This document shows positions 1 through 7,946 of a DNA stretch of 64,000 nucleotides, in pieces. The stretch spans positions 1,376,207 to 1,440,206 of the forward strand of contig NZ_ML636798.1 of assembly GCF_006476065.1 (NCBI RefSeq), written 5' to 3'. The notes under the pieces are model-generated. The model was not told the origin of the DNA and did not search any database. It was given only the letters and a program-made list of their open reading frames with translations. The DNA is from Cognatiluteimonas lumbrici (GTDB lineage Bacteria > Pseudomonadota > Gammaproteobacteria > Xanthomonadales > Xanthomonadaceae). Position 1 is the first letter of the stretch. Every line of letters begins with the position of its first letter. A program made the position numbers and the translations under genes.

Positions 1-179
1 GCCAGGCCCGGACCCGGCGTCGGCGCGGTCGCGGGAGGGACGTCCTGTTCCGGCTGGTCCAGCGGCGGCTGTTGGCCGGCCGGTTGCGCAGGCGATGCAG
101 CGCCCGCCGGATCCGGCGGCGCCTGGGTGCACGCGGCGAGCAGCAATGGCAACAGGTACAGCGTGGCGTTCCGGCCCAT
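1..179 (-). CDS. Lipoprotein, N-terminal part only (runs off the window)
   Basis: The reverse strand opens with ATG after a good ribosome site (GGAGGGAG). The product begins MGRNATLYLLPLLLAACTQA: a short basic N-terminus, a hydrophobic stretch and the lipobox LAAC, so it should be lipidated at Cys17 and anchored in the envelope. The visible remainder is a Pro/Gln/Ala-rich low-complexity linker. The mature domain lies outside the window, so no function can be given. It lies downstream of hmgA on the same strand, separated by about 65 bases that contain a weak inverted repeat (GGTCGGC/GCCGACC, 196-218). Confidence 0.75.
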   Translation of the reverse strand, partial: MGRNATLYLLPLLLAACTQAPPDPAGAASPAQPAGQQPPLDQPEQDVPPATAPTPGPGL

Positions 180-243
180 CGTCCGTCTCCCTCCAGGTCG
201 GCCGAAGGCTAGCCGACCCCGGTGAATGCACCGCGAAGGCGAC

Positions 244-1533
244 TCAGCGCGGTGGTGCGAAGTGCTTGCGCAGTCCGGCCCAGCATGCCTGGTAGTCGCG
301 CTGGCGATGCGCCGCGTCCAGCGCCTGCGCGGTCGGGCGGATCACCGAGCGGGTCTCGAACATGAAGGCCATGGTGTCGGTGATCACGTCCGGCTTCGAG
401 AGGTCGGCGTTGCTTGCCTTCTCGAACGTCGCCGCGTCCGGGCCGTGGCCGGTCATGCAGTTGTGCAGCGAGGCGCCGCCGGGCGCGAAGCCTTCGGCCT
501 TGGCGTCGTAGGCGCCGTGCACCAGGCCCATGAACTCGCTGGCGACGTTGCGGTGGAACCACGGCGGGCGGAAGGTGTCCTGCATCGCCAGGATCCGCGG
601 CGGGAAGATCGCCAGGTCCATGTTGCCGACGCCCGGCGTGTCGCTGGGCGAGGTCAGCACCAGGAAGATCGACGGGTCCGGATGATCGAAGCTGATCGAG
701 CCGATGGTGTTGAAGCGACGCAGGTCGTACTTGCACGGCGCGTAGTTGCCGTGCCAGCCGACCACGTCCAGCGGCGAGTGGCCGATGTCGGCGCGCCACA
801 GGTGGCCCTGGAACTTGGCGACCAGCTCGAACTGGCCCTCGTCTTCCTCGTAGGCAGCAACCGGATACAGGAAGTCGCGCGGCGCGGCGAGGCCGTTGCT
901 GCCGATCGGCCCGAGGTCGGGCAGGCGCAGCAGCGCGCCGAAGTTCTCGCATACGTAGCCGCGCGAGGGGCCGTCGGGTAGCGCGACCCGGAAGCGCACG
1001 CCGCGCGGCACCACCGCGATCTCCTGCGGCTCGACCTCGAGCACGCCGAGTTCGGTATGCAGGCGCAGGCGGCCCTGCTGCGGGACGAGCAGCAGTTCGC
1101 CGTCGGCGTCGTAAAAGAAGCGCCCCTGCATGTCGCGGTTGGCTGCGTACACGTGGATGCTGACGCCGGCGTGCGCGGACGGGCCGCCGTTGCCGGCCAT
1201 GGTGAACAGCCCCTCGACGAAGTCGGTCGGCCGTTCCGGCAACGGCATCGGGTTCCAGCGCAGCTGGTCCGGGGTCACCGGACCGCTGCCGAAGTCGTTG
1301 TGGAACGCGGGCGCCCCGGCGAAGGCCGAGAACGCCCCGTGCATCGCCGCCGGGCGGATGCGGTACAGCCAGCTGCGGCGGTTCTCCGCGCGCGGCGCGG
1401 TGAACGCGGTCCCGCTCAACTGCTCCGCGTACAGCCCGTGCGCGACCTTCTGCGGCGAATTGCGCCCCACCGGCACCGCCCCCGGCACCGCCTCCGTCAC
1501 GAACGTATTCCCGAACCCCGCCAGGTATTCCAT
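244..1533 (-). CDS. hmgA: Homogentisate 1,2-dioxygenase
   Basis: Opens the aromatic ring of homogentisate to maleylacetoacetate, using non-heme iron and oxygen, in cytosolic tyrosine/phenylalanine breakdown. The 429 residues match the usual family length and begin [19 protein letters not shown], the typical start. The iron-binding region [20 protein letters not shown] contains the conserved His and Glu ligands. An SD-like GGAG lies about 10 bases before the ATG. It sits 10 bases downstream of hppD, the preceding enzyme of the pathway, so the two are almost certainly co-transcribed from the hppD promoter. Confidence 0.97.
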   Translation of the reverse strand: MEYLAGFGNTFVTEAVPGAVPVGRNSPQKVAHGLYAEQLSGTAFTAPRAENRRSWLYRIRPAAMHGAFSAFAGAPAFHNDFGSGPVTPDQLRWNPMPLPERPTDFVEGLFTMAGNGGPSAHAGVSIHVYAANRDMQGRFFYDADGELLLVPQQGRLRLHTELGVLEVEPQEIAVVPRGVRFRVALPDGPSRGYVCENFGALLRLPDLGPIGSNGLAAPRDFLYPVAAYEEDEGQFELVAKFQGHLWRADIGHSPLDVVGWHGNYAPCKYDLRRFNTIGSISFDHPDPSIFLVLTSPSDTPGVGNMDLAIFPPRILAMQDTFRPPWFHRNVASEFMGLVHGAYDAKAEGFAPGGASLHNCMTGHGPDAATFEKASNADLSKPDVITDTMAFMFETRSVIRPTAQALDAAHRQRDYQACWAGLRKHFAPPR

Positions 1534-1543
1534 GGCCGCTCCG

Positions 1544-2629
1544 TTACAGGACGCCGCGCTTCATCTGGTCGCGTTCGATGGATTCGAACAGGGCCTGGAA
1601 GTTGCCTTCGCCGAAGCCTTCGTTGCCCTTGCGCTGGATGATCTCGAAGAAGATCGGACCGAACGCGTTCTGGGTGAAGATCTGCAGCAGCAGCCGCGAC
1701 TTGGTTTCCATGTCGGCGTCGATCAGGATCTTGTTGCGCGCCAGGCGCGGCACGTCTTCGCCGTGGTTCGGGATGCGCTGGTCGATCACCTCGAAGTAGG
1801 TGTCCGGCGTGTCCAGGAACTCGATCCCGGCCTCACGCATCTTCTCCACCGTCTCGTAGATGTCGTCGGTGAACAGCGCGATGTGCTGGATGCCCTCGCC
1901 CTTGTAGTCGCGCAGGTACTCGTTGATCTGCGACTTCTCGTCGGACGACTCGTTCAGCGGGATGCGGACCACGCCGTCCGGCGCGGTCATCGCCTTGGAC
2001 AGCAGGCCGGTCTTGGCGCCCTTGATGTCGAAGTAGCGGATCTCGCGGAAGTTGAACAGCTTCTCGTAGTAGTCCGACCACTTCTGCATGTTGCCGAGGA
2101 ACAGGTTGTGGGTCAGGTGGTCGATGAAGGTCAGCCCGAAGCCCTTGGGCTCCTGCTCGGCGCCCTGCACCGGCAGGAAGTCGGCGTACAGGTCGTCGCG
2201 GCCGTCGTCCACCAGGTACAGCATGCAGTCGCCGATGCCCTTGATGGTCGGGGTGTCGACCGCCGCGGTCTCCGGCTTGTGGTCGGTCTTCTCGCCGCCG
2301 TTGGCGAGCACGTGCCCGAGCACCTCGGCGGTGGGCTTCTGGAACCGGATCGCGAAGCCGCAGGCGGACGGGCCGTGCTTGGCCGCGAAGTCGGCGGCGA
2401 ACGAGTCCGGGTCCTCGTTGAGCAGGAAATTGATCGTGCCCTGGCGGAACAGGGTGATGTTGCGCGACTTGTGCTGCTTCACCGCGGTGAAGCCCAGCTT
2501 CTGCAGGTAGTCGCGCATGGCGTCGCCCTGGCCTTCCGGCGCGGCGAACTCCACGAACTCGAACCCGTTGATGCCCATCGGGTTCTCGAAGGTGGTGACG
2601 GTCATGCCGAGGTTGGGTTGCGCGCTCAT
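1544..2629 (-). CDS. hppD: 4-hydroxyphenylpyruvate dioxygenase
   Basis: Converts 4-hydroxyphenylpyruvate to homogentisate. The 361-residue protein has two vicinal-oxygen-chelate halves. The C-terminal half carries the iron ligands: His in [10 protein letters not shown], His in [10 protein letters not shown] and Glu in [10 protein letters not shown]. The frame stays open 35 codons upstream, but the ATG at 2629 is preferred: it gives the normal N-terminus [19 protein letters not shown] and has GGAG 9 bases before it. The upstream in-frame codons cover the promoter. First gene of the hppD-hmgA operon and divergent from the marR-type gene, which probably regulates it. Confidence 0.97.
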   Translation of the reverse strand: MSAQPNLGMTVTTFENPMGINGFEFVEFAAPEGQGDAMRDYLQKLGFTAVKQHKSRNITLFRQGTINFLLNEDPDSFAADFAAKHGPSACGFAIRFQKPTAEVLGHVLANGGEKTDHKPETAAVDTPTIKGIGDCMLYLVDDGRDDLYADFLPVQGAEQEPKGFGLTFIDHLTHNLFLGNMQKWSDYYEKLFNFREIRYFDIKGAKTGLLSKAMTAPDGVVRIPLNESSDEKSQINEYLRDYKGEGIQHIALFTDDIYETVEKMREAGIEFLDTPDTYFEVIDQRIPNHGEDVPRLARNKILIDADMETKSRLLLQIFTQNAFGPIFFEIIQRKGNEGFGEGNFQALFESIERDQMKRGVL

Positions 2630-2663
2630 GGGGGGCTCCGGTGTTGCGTTGGCGAGGCACACG

Positions 2664-2692
2664 GTTATAGTTTCAAATGAAACCATTTGCAA
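2664..2692 (-). promoter_or_regulatory. Predicted sigma-70 promoter of hppD-hmgA
   Basis: On the minus strand TTGCAA (2692-2687) and TATAAC (2669-2664) are separated by exactly 17 bases, a good -35/-10 pair. It lies about 35 bases before the hppD ATG. The spacer is filled almost entirely by a perfect inverted repeat (see operator), so repressor bound there would block RNA polymerase. Seen directly; activity is inferred. Confidence 0.7.
2670..2683. promoter_or_regulatory. Inverted-repeat operator between hppD and the MarR gene
   Basis: GTTTCA-AA-TGAAAC is a perfect 6-2-6 palindrome placed between the -35 and -10 elements of the hppD promoter and about 20 bases upstream of the divergent regulator. 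MarR-family dimers bind such sites. It probably represses both genes until a tyrosine-pathway ligand is present. Confidence 0.7.
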
Positions 2693-2704
2693 GCGGCTGC
2701 CCCC

Positions 2705-3163
2705 ATGGCCCCGGACGCCCTCGAACTCGAGCATTTCCTGCCCTACCGCCTCAGCGTGCTGTCGAACCGGATCAGCGACGCCATCGCGAAGGAATACTCG
2801 CAGCGCTATTCGCTCGGCGTGACCGAGTGGCGGGTGATGGCGGTGCTCGGGCGCTGGCCCGGGCTCAGCGCCAGCCAGGTGGCGCAGCGCACGGCCATGG
2901 ACAAGGTCGCGGTGAGCCGCGCGGTCGCGCGCCTGCTGCAGGCCGGGCGGCTGTCACGCACCGCCGACGCCGGCGACCGCCGGCGCGCCCTGCTGCGCCT
3001 CTCGCCCGCCGGCCAGGCCATCCACGACGAAGTCGTGCCGCATGCGCGGGGCTTCGAGGAACGCTTGCTGGACGGCATGCCGGAGGCCGAGCGCGCGCTC
3101 CTGTTCGGATTGCTGGACCGGCTGGACGAGCTGGAACTGCGGGCGGAGGCGGCGGTGGCGTGA
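2705..3163 (+). CDS. MarR-family transcriptional regulator of tyrosine catabolism (predicted)
   Basis: A 152-residue winged-helix regulator. The helix-turn-helix lies around LSASQVAQRTAMDKVAVSRA, followed by the wing with the DRR element (DAGDRRRALLRLSPAG) typical of MarR. The frame can also start at TTG 2687, but that codon is part of the hppD -35 element; the ATG at 2705 gives a normal MarR N-terminus (MAPDALELEHFLPYRLS). Neither start has a clear ribosome site, so a leaderless or weakly translated message is possible. Divergent from hppD with a palindromic operator between, which points to local control of hppD-hmgA and autoregulation. Confidence 0.85.
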   Translation: MAPDALELEHFLPYRLSVLSNRISDAIAKEYSQRYSLGVTEWRVMAVLGRWPGLSASQVAQRTAMDKVAVSRAVARLLQAGRLSRTADAGDRRRALLRLSPAGQAIHDEVVPHARGFEERLLDGMPEAERALLFGLLDRLDELELRAEAAVA

Positions 3164-3173
3164 CACCCATGGA

Positions 3174-3197
3174 AAAAGGCGCCCGGAGGCGCCTTTT
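3174..3197. terminator. Bidirectional intrinsic terminator
   Basis: AAAAGGCGCC-CGGA-GGCGCCTTTT: a 10-bp perfect stem whose ends give a T-run on either strand. It lies between the convergent marR-type gene and the POT transporter and can serve both. Confidence 0.85.
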
Positions 3198-3200
3198 CCC

Positions 3201-3224
3201 GTCGCGGCCTGCGCCGCTCCCACA
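3201..3224. repeat. Short REP-like intergenic repeat
   Basis: GTCGCGGCCTGCGCCGCTCC followed by CACA. It is a variant of the element seen at 16366-16389 and twice inside lpdA (41864-41916): a small GC hairpin ending in CCGCTCCCACA. It lies in the gap between two convergent genes. Confidence 0.55.
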
Positions 3225-3243
3225 TGCCCCCGAACGGAGCGGC

Positions 3244-4779
3244 TTACTTGACGCCGTGCATCAACCGCTGGATCAGCGGGGCGATCAGGAACAGGATCAC
3301 GCCGCCGATGAGCAGGATCCAGAAGCCCTGCGTGTAGCCGGCCTGCGCCGAGGCCACGGTCATGCCGGTGTCGCCGCTGACGTGGCTGGCGAAGATGCCC
3401 GACAGGTTGTTGCCGATGCCGGTGGACAGGAACCAGCCACCCATCGCGAAGCCGACCAGCTTCGACGGCGCGAGCTTGGTGGTCATGGACAGGCCGATCG
3501 GGGACAGGCACAGCTCGCCGATGGACTGGATCACGTAGACCATGAACAGGGTCCAGAACGGGATCAGGCCGGCCGCGTTCACCAGGCTCGACAGCGCGAA
3601 CATCAGCAGCAGGAACGCCAGGCCGTTGAAGATCAGGCCGATGCCGAACTTGCGCGGGATCGACGGGTTCCTCTTGCCCATCCGCAGCCACAGCCAGGCC
3701 AGGATCGGGGCGAAGGTGATGATCGCCAGCGAGTTCACCGACTGGAACCAGCCGACCGGGAAGATCCAGCCGCCGAAGTCGCGGTTCACGATCTTGTCGG
3801 CGAGGAAGTTGAACGAGCTGCCGGCCTGCTCGAAGAAGCACCAGAACAGCACGTTGAACACGAAGATGATCAGCATCGCGATCGAGCGGTCGCGCGCGAC
3901 CTTGCCCTCGCGGAAGCCCTCGACCACGATCATCCCGCACAGAATCAGGAACATCGCGGTCAGGATCCACTGCAGCATCGCAGCGTCGATCGCCAGCAGG
4001 AAGTAGTACACCGGCACCGAGGCGAGCACGAACAGCAGCACCCACAGCACCCGGCCCTTGTTCTCGGCACCCTCGAGCGGACGGCCCACGATGCCGAGCT
4101 GGCGACGGCCGAACCAGAACCAGGCCAGGCTGATCAGCATGCCGATGCCCGAGGCGATGAACACCACCTTGTAATCGGGCATCGCGTCGGTGCCGAACAC
4201 CTTGGCGGCCAGCCAGCCGGTCAGCAGCGGGGCGATCAGCGCACCGGCGTTGATGCCCATGTAGAACAGGGTGAAGCCGGAGTCGCGGCGCTCGTCGGTC
4301 GGCGAGTAGAGCTTGCCGACCATGGTCGAGATGTTGGGCTTGAACAGGCCGTTGCCCGCGATCACCGTGGCCAGGCCGATGTGGAACACGGTCTGGTCGG
4401 GGTAGGCGATCATGAACAGGCCGGCGGACATCACCACCGCGCCCAGCAGGATCGAACGCTGGTAGCCGATCACCCGGTCGGCGATGTAGCCGCCGATGAT
4501 CGCCGCGGCATAGACCAGCGCCAGGTAGGCGCCGTAGACGCGGGCCGCCGGGGCCTCGCCCTCGCCGGAGCCGGCGTAGAACTCGGCGACGATGTACAGC
4601 GTCAGCGCCCAGCGCATGCCGTAGAAGGCGAAGCGCTCCCAGAATTCCGTCATGAACAGCATCCACAACGGGCGCGGATGCCCCATGGTCTGCGGGAAGT
4701 CGGGCACGGCATCCCCGCCCGAGGGCCGGTTCATCGGCGGCCCCATCGGTTCCGCGGCATTGGGCGCGTTCGTATTCAT
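3244..4779 (-). CDS. POT/PTR2-family peptide transporter
   Basis: Proton-coupled importer of di- and tripeptides in the inner membrane. The 511-residue protein has the family motif EFWERFAFYGMRW (ExxERFxFYG) in helix 1, the second signature near GNGLFKPNISTMVGKLY, and about 14 hydrophobic segments. The frame extends to a TTG at 4803, but the ATG at 4779 has a GGGGGAAAG ribosome site and is chosen. It is flanked by tyrosine and tryptophan degradation genes, consistent with import of peptides to feed amino-acid catabolism. Substrate range cannot be read from the sequence. Confidence 0.93.
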   Translation of the reverse strand: MNTNAPNAAEPMGPPMNRPSGGDAVPDFPQTMGHPRPLWMLFMTEFWERFAFYGMRWALTLYIVAEFYAGSGEGEAPAARVYGAYLALVYAAAIIGGYIADRVIGYQRSILLGAVVMSAGLFMIAYPDQTVFHIGLATVIAGNGLFKPNISTMVGKLYSPTDERRDSGFTLFYMGINAGALIAPLLTGWLAAKVFGTDAMPDYKVVFIASGIGMLISLAWFWFGRRQLGIVGRPLEGAENKGRVLWVLLFVLASVPVYYFLLAIDAAMLQWILTAMFLILCGMIVVEGFREGKVARDRSIAMLIIFVFNVLFWCFFEQAGSSFNFLADKIVNRDFGGWIFPVGWFQSVNSLAIITFAPILAWLWLRMGKRNPSIPRKFGIGLIFNGLAFLLLMFALSSLVNAAGLIPFWTLFMVYVIQSIGELCLSPIGLSMTTKLAPSKLVGFAMGGWFLSTGIGNNLSGIFASHVSGDTGMTVASAQAGYTQGFWILLIGGVILFLIAPLIQRLMHGVK

Positions 4780-4845
4780 CTTTCCCCCGGGATTCATGCG
4801 CAAAGGCGCGAACCGGCCGAGGATCGCCCAGCGCGCGCGGCGCGG

Positions 4846-5724
4846 TCAACCGTGGGTGGGCGATTTGCCGCCTGGGCCGATCGTGGTCCGGACCTCGAAC
4901 AGCTCCGGGAAGAAGGTCAGGTCCAGCGCCTGCTTGAGGAAGCCCACGCCCGAGGAGCCGCCGGTGCCGCGGCGGAAGCCGATGATCCGCATCACGGTGC
5001 GCATGTGGCGGAAGCGCCAGAGCTGGAACTCGGTCTCCAGGTCCACCAGGTCCTCGCACAGGTGGTAGGCCTCCCAGTGCGTGGCGGTGTCCTCGTAGAT
5101 GCGCTCGAACACCGGCAGCAGCGCCGGGTCGGAGACGTGCGGCTTCGACCAGTCGCCCTCCAGGTGCGCGGCAGGCACCGGGTGCCCGTGGCGCGCCAGG
5201 TAGCGCAGCAGTTCGTCGTACAGGCTCGGCGCCTCGAGCGCCTCGCGCAACATCGCGCTGCCCTCGGCGTCGTGGGCGAACACCTTGAGCATCGCCGCGT
5301 TCTTGTTGCCGAGCAGGAACTCGACCATGCGGTACTGCAGCGACTGGAAGCCGGAGGACGGCCCGAGGATGTCGCGGAACTCCATGTACTCGGCCGGCGT
5401 CAGCGTCTCCAGCACCGACCACATCCCGGTGAGCTGGCGCAGCACCACCTTGCAGCGGGCGACGATCTTCTGCACCGGGCCGAGGTCGTCGCGGCGCAGG
5501 TGCCCGATGGCCGCGCGCAGCTCGTGGATCAGCAGCTTCAGCCAGAGCTCGGAGACCTGGTGCTGGACGATGAACAGCAACTCGTCGTGGTGCGGCGGGT
5601 CCGAGAGCGGCTGCTGGGCCGACAGCAGCCGGTCCAGCCGCAGGTAGCCGCCATAGCTGAGGCGTCCGGACAGGTCCGTATGGATTTCGGCCTCGAGCGG
5701 GCGTTCGTTGCGGTCGATGCTCAT
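4846..5724 (-). CDS. kynA: Tryptophan 2,3-dioxygenase
   Basis: Heme enzyme that opens the indole ring of L-tryptophan to N-formylkynurenine, the first step of the kynurenine pathway. The protein (292 residues) closely follows the known Xanthomonas enzyme in layout. It has the substrate-binding His in [15 protein letters not shown], Arg in [20 protein letters not shown], the heme-ligand His in [15 protein letters not shown] and the loop [21 protein letters not shown] six codons upstream (5742) is an alternative start. The rest of the kynurenine pathway is not in the window. Confidence 0.96.
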   Translation of the reverse strand: MSIDRNERPLEAEIHTDLSGRLSYGGYLRLDRLLSAQQPLSDPPHHDELLFIVQHQVSELWLKLLIHELRAAIGHLRRDDLGPVQKIVARCKVVLRQLTGMWSVLETLTPAEYMEFRDILGPSSGFQSLQYRMVEFLLGNKNAAMLKVFAHDAEGSAMLREALEAPSLYDELLRYLARHGHPVPAAHLEGDWSKPHVSDPALLPVFERIYEDTATHWEAYHLCEDLVDLETEFQLWRFRHMRTVMRIIGFRRGTGGSSGVGFLKQALDLTFFPELFEVRTTIGPGGKSPTHG

Positions 5725-5850
5725 GGCCGCCAAGTTTCGCACGGCCGGCCGCCGCCGGCCTGACCCGGGTCAAGCGCAGGGCATGTCCCGGGCCCGGGAA
5801 GCGGCCGATTCGCTACAATTCCGGTTCTGTCTCCACCGGGGCCCGACCGC

Positions 5851-6927
5851 ATGACCGTCGCCGCGAAATTCGAGATCGAGTACCTGCAATACCTGGGCCC
5901 GGACGGCAAGCCCGTCGCCGCGCTGCCCAAGGCGTTCAAGGACGCCAAGGCGCTCGTTCCGCTGTTCAAGCAGATGCTGTTCGTCCGCACCTTCGACAGC
6001 AAGTCCATTGCGCTGCAGCGCACCGGCAAGCTCGGCACCTACGCCGCCAGCCTCGGCCACGAGGCGGTGCACGTGGGCATCGGCGCCTCGATGCGCCCCG
6101 AGGACGTGTTCGCCCCCAGCTACCGCGAGTACGGCGCCCAGTTCATGCGCGGCGTGCGCCCGCGCGAGGTGCTGATGTACTGGGGCGGCGACGAGCGCGG
6201 CAACGACTTCGAGGGTCCCAGGCACGACTACCCGTGGTGCGTGCCGATCTCCACCCAGTGCCTGATGGCCTCCGGCGCCGCGCTCAGCTTCAAGCTGCGC
6301 AAGCAGGACAGGGTCGCGGTCGCCTGCTGCGGCGACGGCGGTTCCTCGAAGACCGACTTCTACGCCGCGGTGAATTCCGCTGGCGCCTACAAGCTCCCGC
6401 TGATCCTGTGCGTGATCAACAACGGCTGGGCGATCTCGGTCCCGCGCACCGCGCAGACCGGCGCCGAGACCCTGGCCCAGAAGGGCCTGGCCGGCGGCCT
6501 GCACTGCCTGCAGGTGGACGGCAACGACCTCATCGCCGTGCTCGAGGCCATGCGCCGCGCCCATGAGCGCGCGCGCAAGGGCGAGGGCGGCAGCGTGATC
6601 GAGTTCATGACCTACCGCCTGCACGACCACACCACCGCCGACGACGCCCGCCGCTACCGTGGCGAGGACGAGGTCAAGGACGCCTGGACGCGCGAGCCGA
6701 TGATCCGCCTGCGCAAGTACCTGGAGGCCGCCAAGGCCTGGGACGAGAAGCAGGAAGCGGCCTGGCTCGAGGAGTGCGGGAAGAAGGTGGACGAGGAGAT
6801 CAACGCCTACCTCGAGACCAAGGTGCAGCCGGTGGAAGCGATGTTCGATTACCTGTACGCGGAACTCCCGGCCGAGCTGGCCGCGCAGCGCGAGGCCGCC
6901 ATCGCCTGGGAGAAGCGCAATGGCTGA
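5851..6927 (+). CDS. 2-oxoacid dehydrogenase E1 component, alpha subunit
   Basis: Thiamine-diphosphate-dependent decarboxylase subunit of a branched-chain-type 2-oxoacid dehydrogenase. 358 residues. The ThDP/Mg motif runs from CCGDGGSSKTDFYAAVN to VINNGWAIS (the GDG...NN pattern), and the phosphorylation-loop region YRLHDHTTADDA is typical of heterotetrameric E1. A TACAAT -10-like box lies at 5814-5819, but no convincing -35 is visible. It overlaps the beta-subunit gene by 8 bases. In this family of bacteria, rich in iso-branched fatty acids, a role in making branched acyl-CoA primers is likely, but pyruvate cannot be excluded as substrate. Confidence 0.9.
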   Translation: MTVAAKFEIEYLQYLGPDGKPVAALPKAFKDAKALVPLFKQMLFVRTFDSKSIALQRTGKLGTYAASLGHEAVHVGIGASMRPEDVFAPSYREYGAQFMRGVRPREVLMYWGGDERGNDFEGPRHDYPWCVPISTQCLMASGAALSFKLRKQDRVAVACCGDGGSSKTDFYAAVNSAGAYKLPLILCVINNGWAISVPRTAQTGAETLAQKGLAGGLHCLQVDGNDLIAVLEAMRRAHERARKGEGGSVIEFMTYRLHDHTTADDARRYRGEDEVKDAWTREPMIRLRKYLEAAKAWDEKQEAAWLEECGKKVDEEINAYLETKVQPVEAMFDYLYAELPAELAAQREAAIAWEKRNG

Positions 6928-7933
6928 CCGGAAGGCACCCGCGCCGATCACCCCGGCTCCGATCACCTTGATCGAGGCGATCACCCAGGCCCTCGCCTAC
7001 GAGATGCAGCACGACGACAGCGTCGTGGTGCTGGGCGAGGACGTCGGCGTCAACGGCGGCGTGTTCCGCGCCACCGCCGGCCTGCAGCAGCGCTTCGGCG
7101 ACGAGCGCGTGCTCGACACGCCGCTCGACGAGACCACGATCGCCGGCCTCACCGTCGGCATGGCCTCGCAGGGCATGAAGCCGGTGGCCGAGGCCCAGTT
7201 CGACGGCTTCGTCTACCCGATGGTGGACTTCCTGGTCTGCCACGCCGCGCGCATGCGCTACCGCACCCGCGGCCGCCTGCACTGCCCGATGGTGCTGCGC
7301 GTGCCCTGGGGCGGCGGCATCCGCGCGCCCGAGCACCACAGCGAGGCCAACGAGGCGATCTTCACCAACGTGCCCGGCCTGCGCGTGGTGCTGCCGTCCT
7401 CGCCGCAGCGCGCCTACGGCATGCTGCTCGCCGCGATCCGCGACCCGGACCCGGTGATCTTCATGGAGCCCAAGCGCATCTACCGCCAGTACAAGGAACT
7501 GGTACCCGATGACGGCGAGGCGCTGCCGCTGGATGTCTGCTACGTGCTGCGCGACGGCAGCGACATCACCCTGGTGACCTGGGGCTCGCAGGTGAAGGAG
7601 ACCCTCGAGGCCGCCGACGCGCTGGCGAAGGAAGGCGTCAGCGCCGAGGTCATCGACGTCGCCACCCTGACCCCGCTCGACTTCGACACCATCGCCGAGT
7701 CGGTGGCCAAGACCGGCCGTTGCGTGATCGTGCACGAGGCCGCCAGGACCGCCGGCTTCGGAGCCGAGATCGCCGCGCGCCTGGCCGAGGAATGCATGTA
7801 CGACCTGGTCGCCCCGGTCGAGCGCGTCACCGGCTACGACACCCACATCCCGCTGTTCCGCCTGGAGATGAAGTTCCTCCCCAGCGTGGAGAAGATCGTC
7901 GCCGCGGCGAAGCGCGCCCTGGCCCACTCGTAA
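6920..7933 (+). CDS. 2-oxoacid dehydrogenase E1 component, beta subunit
   Basis: Partner of the preceding alpha subunit. 337 residues with the transketolase pyrimidine-binding domain (VLGEDVGVNGGVFRATAGL, EAQFDGFVYPMVDFL) and the C-terminal transketolase domain (DITLVTWGSQVKETLEAAD). The usual family length is about 325-350. The start overlaps the end of the alpha gene by 8 bases, implying translational coupling and 1:1 synthesis. E2 follows 13 bases later. Confidence 0.93.
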   Translation: MADRKAPAPITPAPITLIEAITQALAYEMQHDDSVVVLGEDVGVNGGVFRATAGLQQRFGDERVLDTPLDETTIAGLTVGMASQGMKPVAEAQFDGFVYPMVDFLVCHAARMRYRTRGRLHCPMVLRVPWGGGIRAPEHHSEANEAIFTNVPGLRVVLPSSPQRAYGMLLAAIRDPDPVIFMEPKRIYRQYKELVPDDGEALPLDVCYVLRDGSDITLVTWGSQVKETLEAADALAKEGVSAEVIDVATLTPLDFDTIAESVAKTGRCVIVHEAARTAGFGAEIAARLAEECMYDLVAPVERVTGYDTHIPLFRLEMKFLPSVEKIVAAAKRALAHS

Positions 7934-7946
7934 GGAAGCCGTCCCG

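Noticed and set aside
196-218. Inverted repeat after hmgA as a terminator
   Set aside because: Seven base pairs with a 9-base loop and no T-run; too weak to call.
2677-5763. A 1028-codon open frame on the plus strand (and many other long frames opposite known genes)
   Set aside because: It lies antisense to the POT transporter and kynA, has Arg/Ala/Gly/Gln-rich composition without domains, and arises from the GC-rich third positions of the real genes.
5790-5850. Promoter for the 2-oxoacid dehydrogenase operon
   Set aside because: TACAAT at 5814-5819 is a fair -10 box, but there is no acceptable -35 at the right distance, so it is not listed as a feature.
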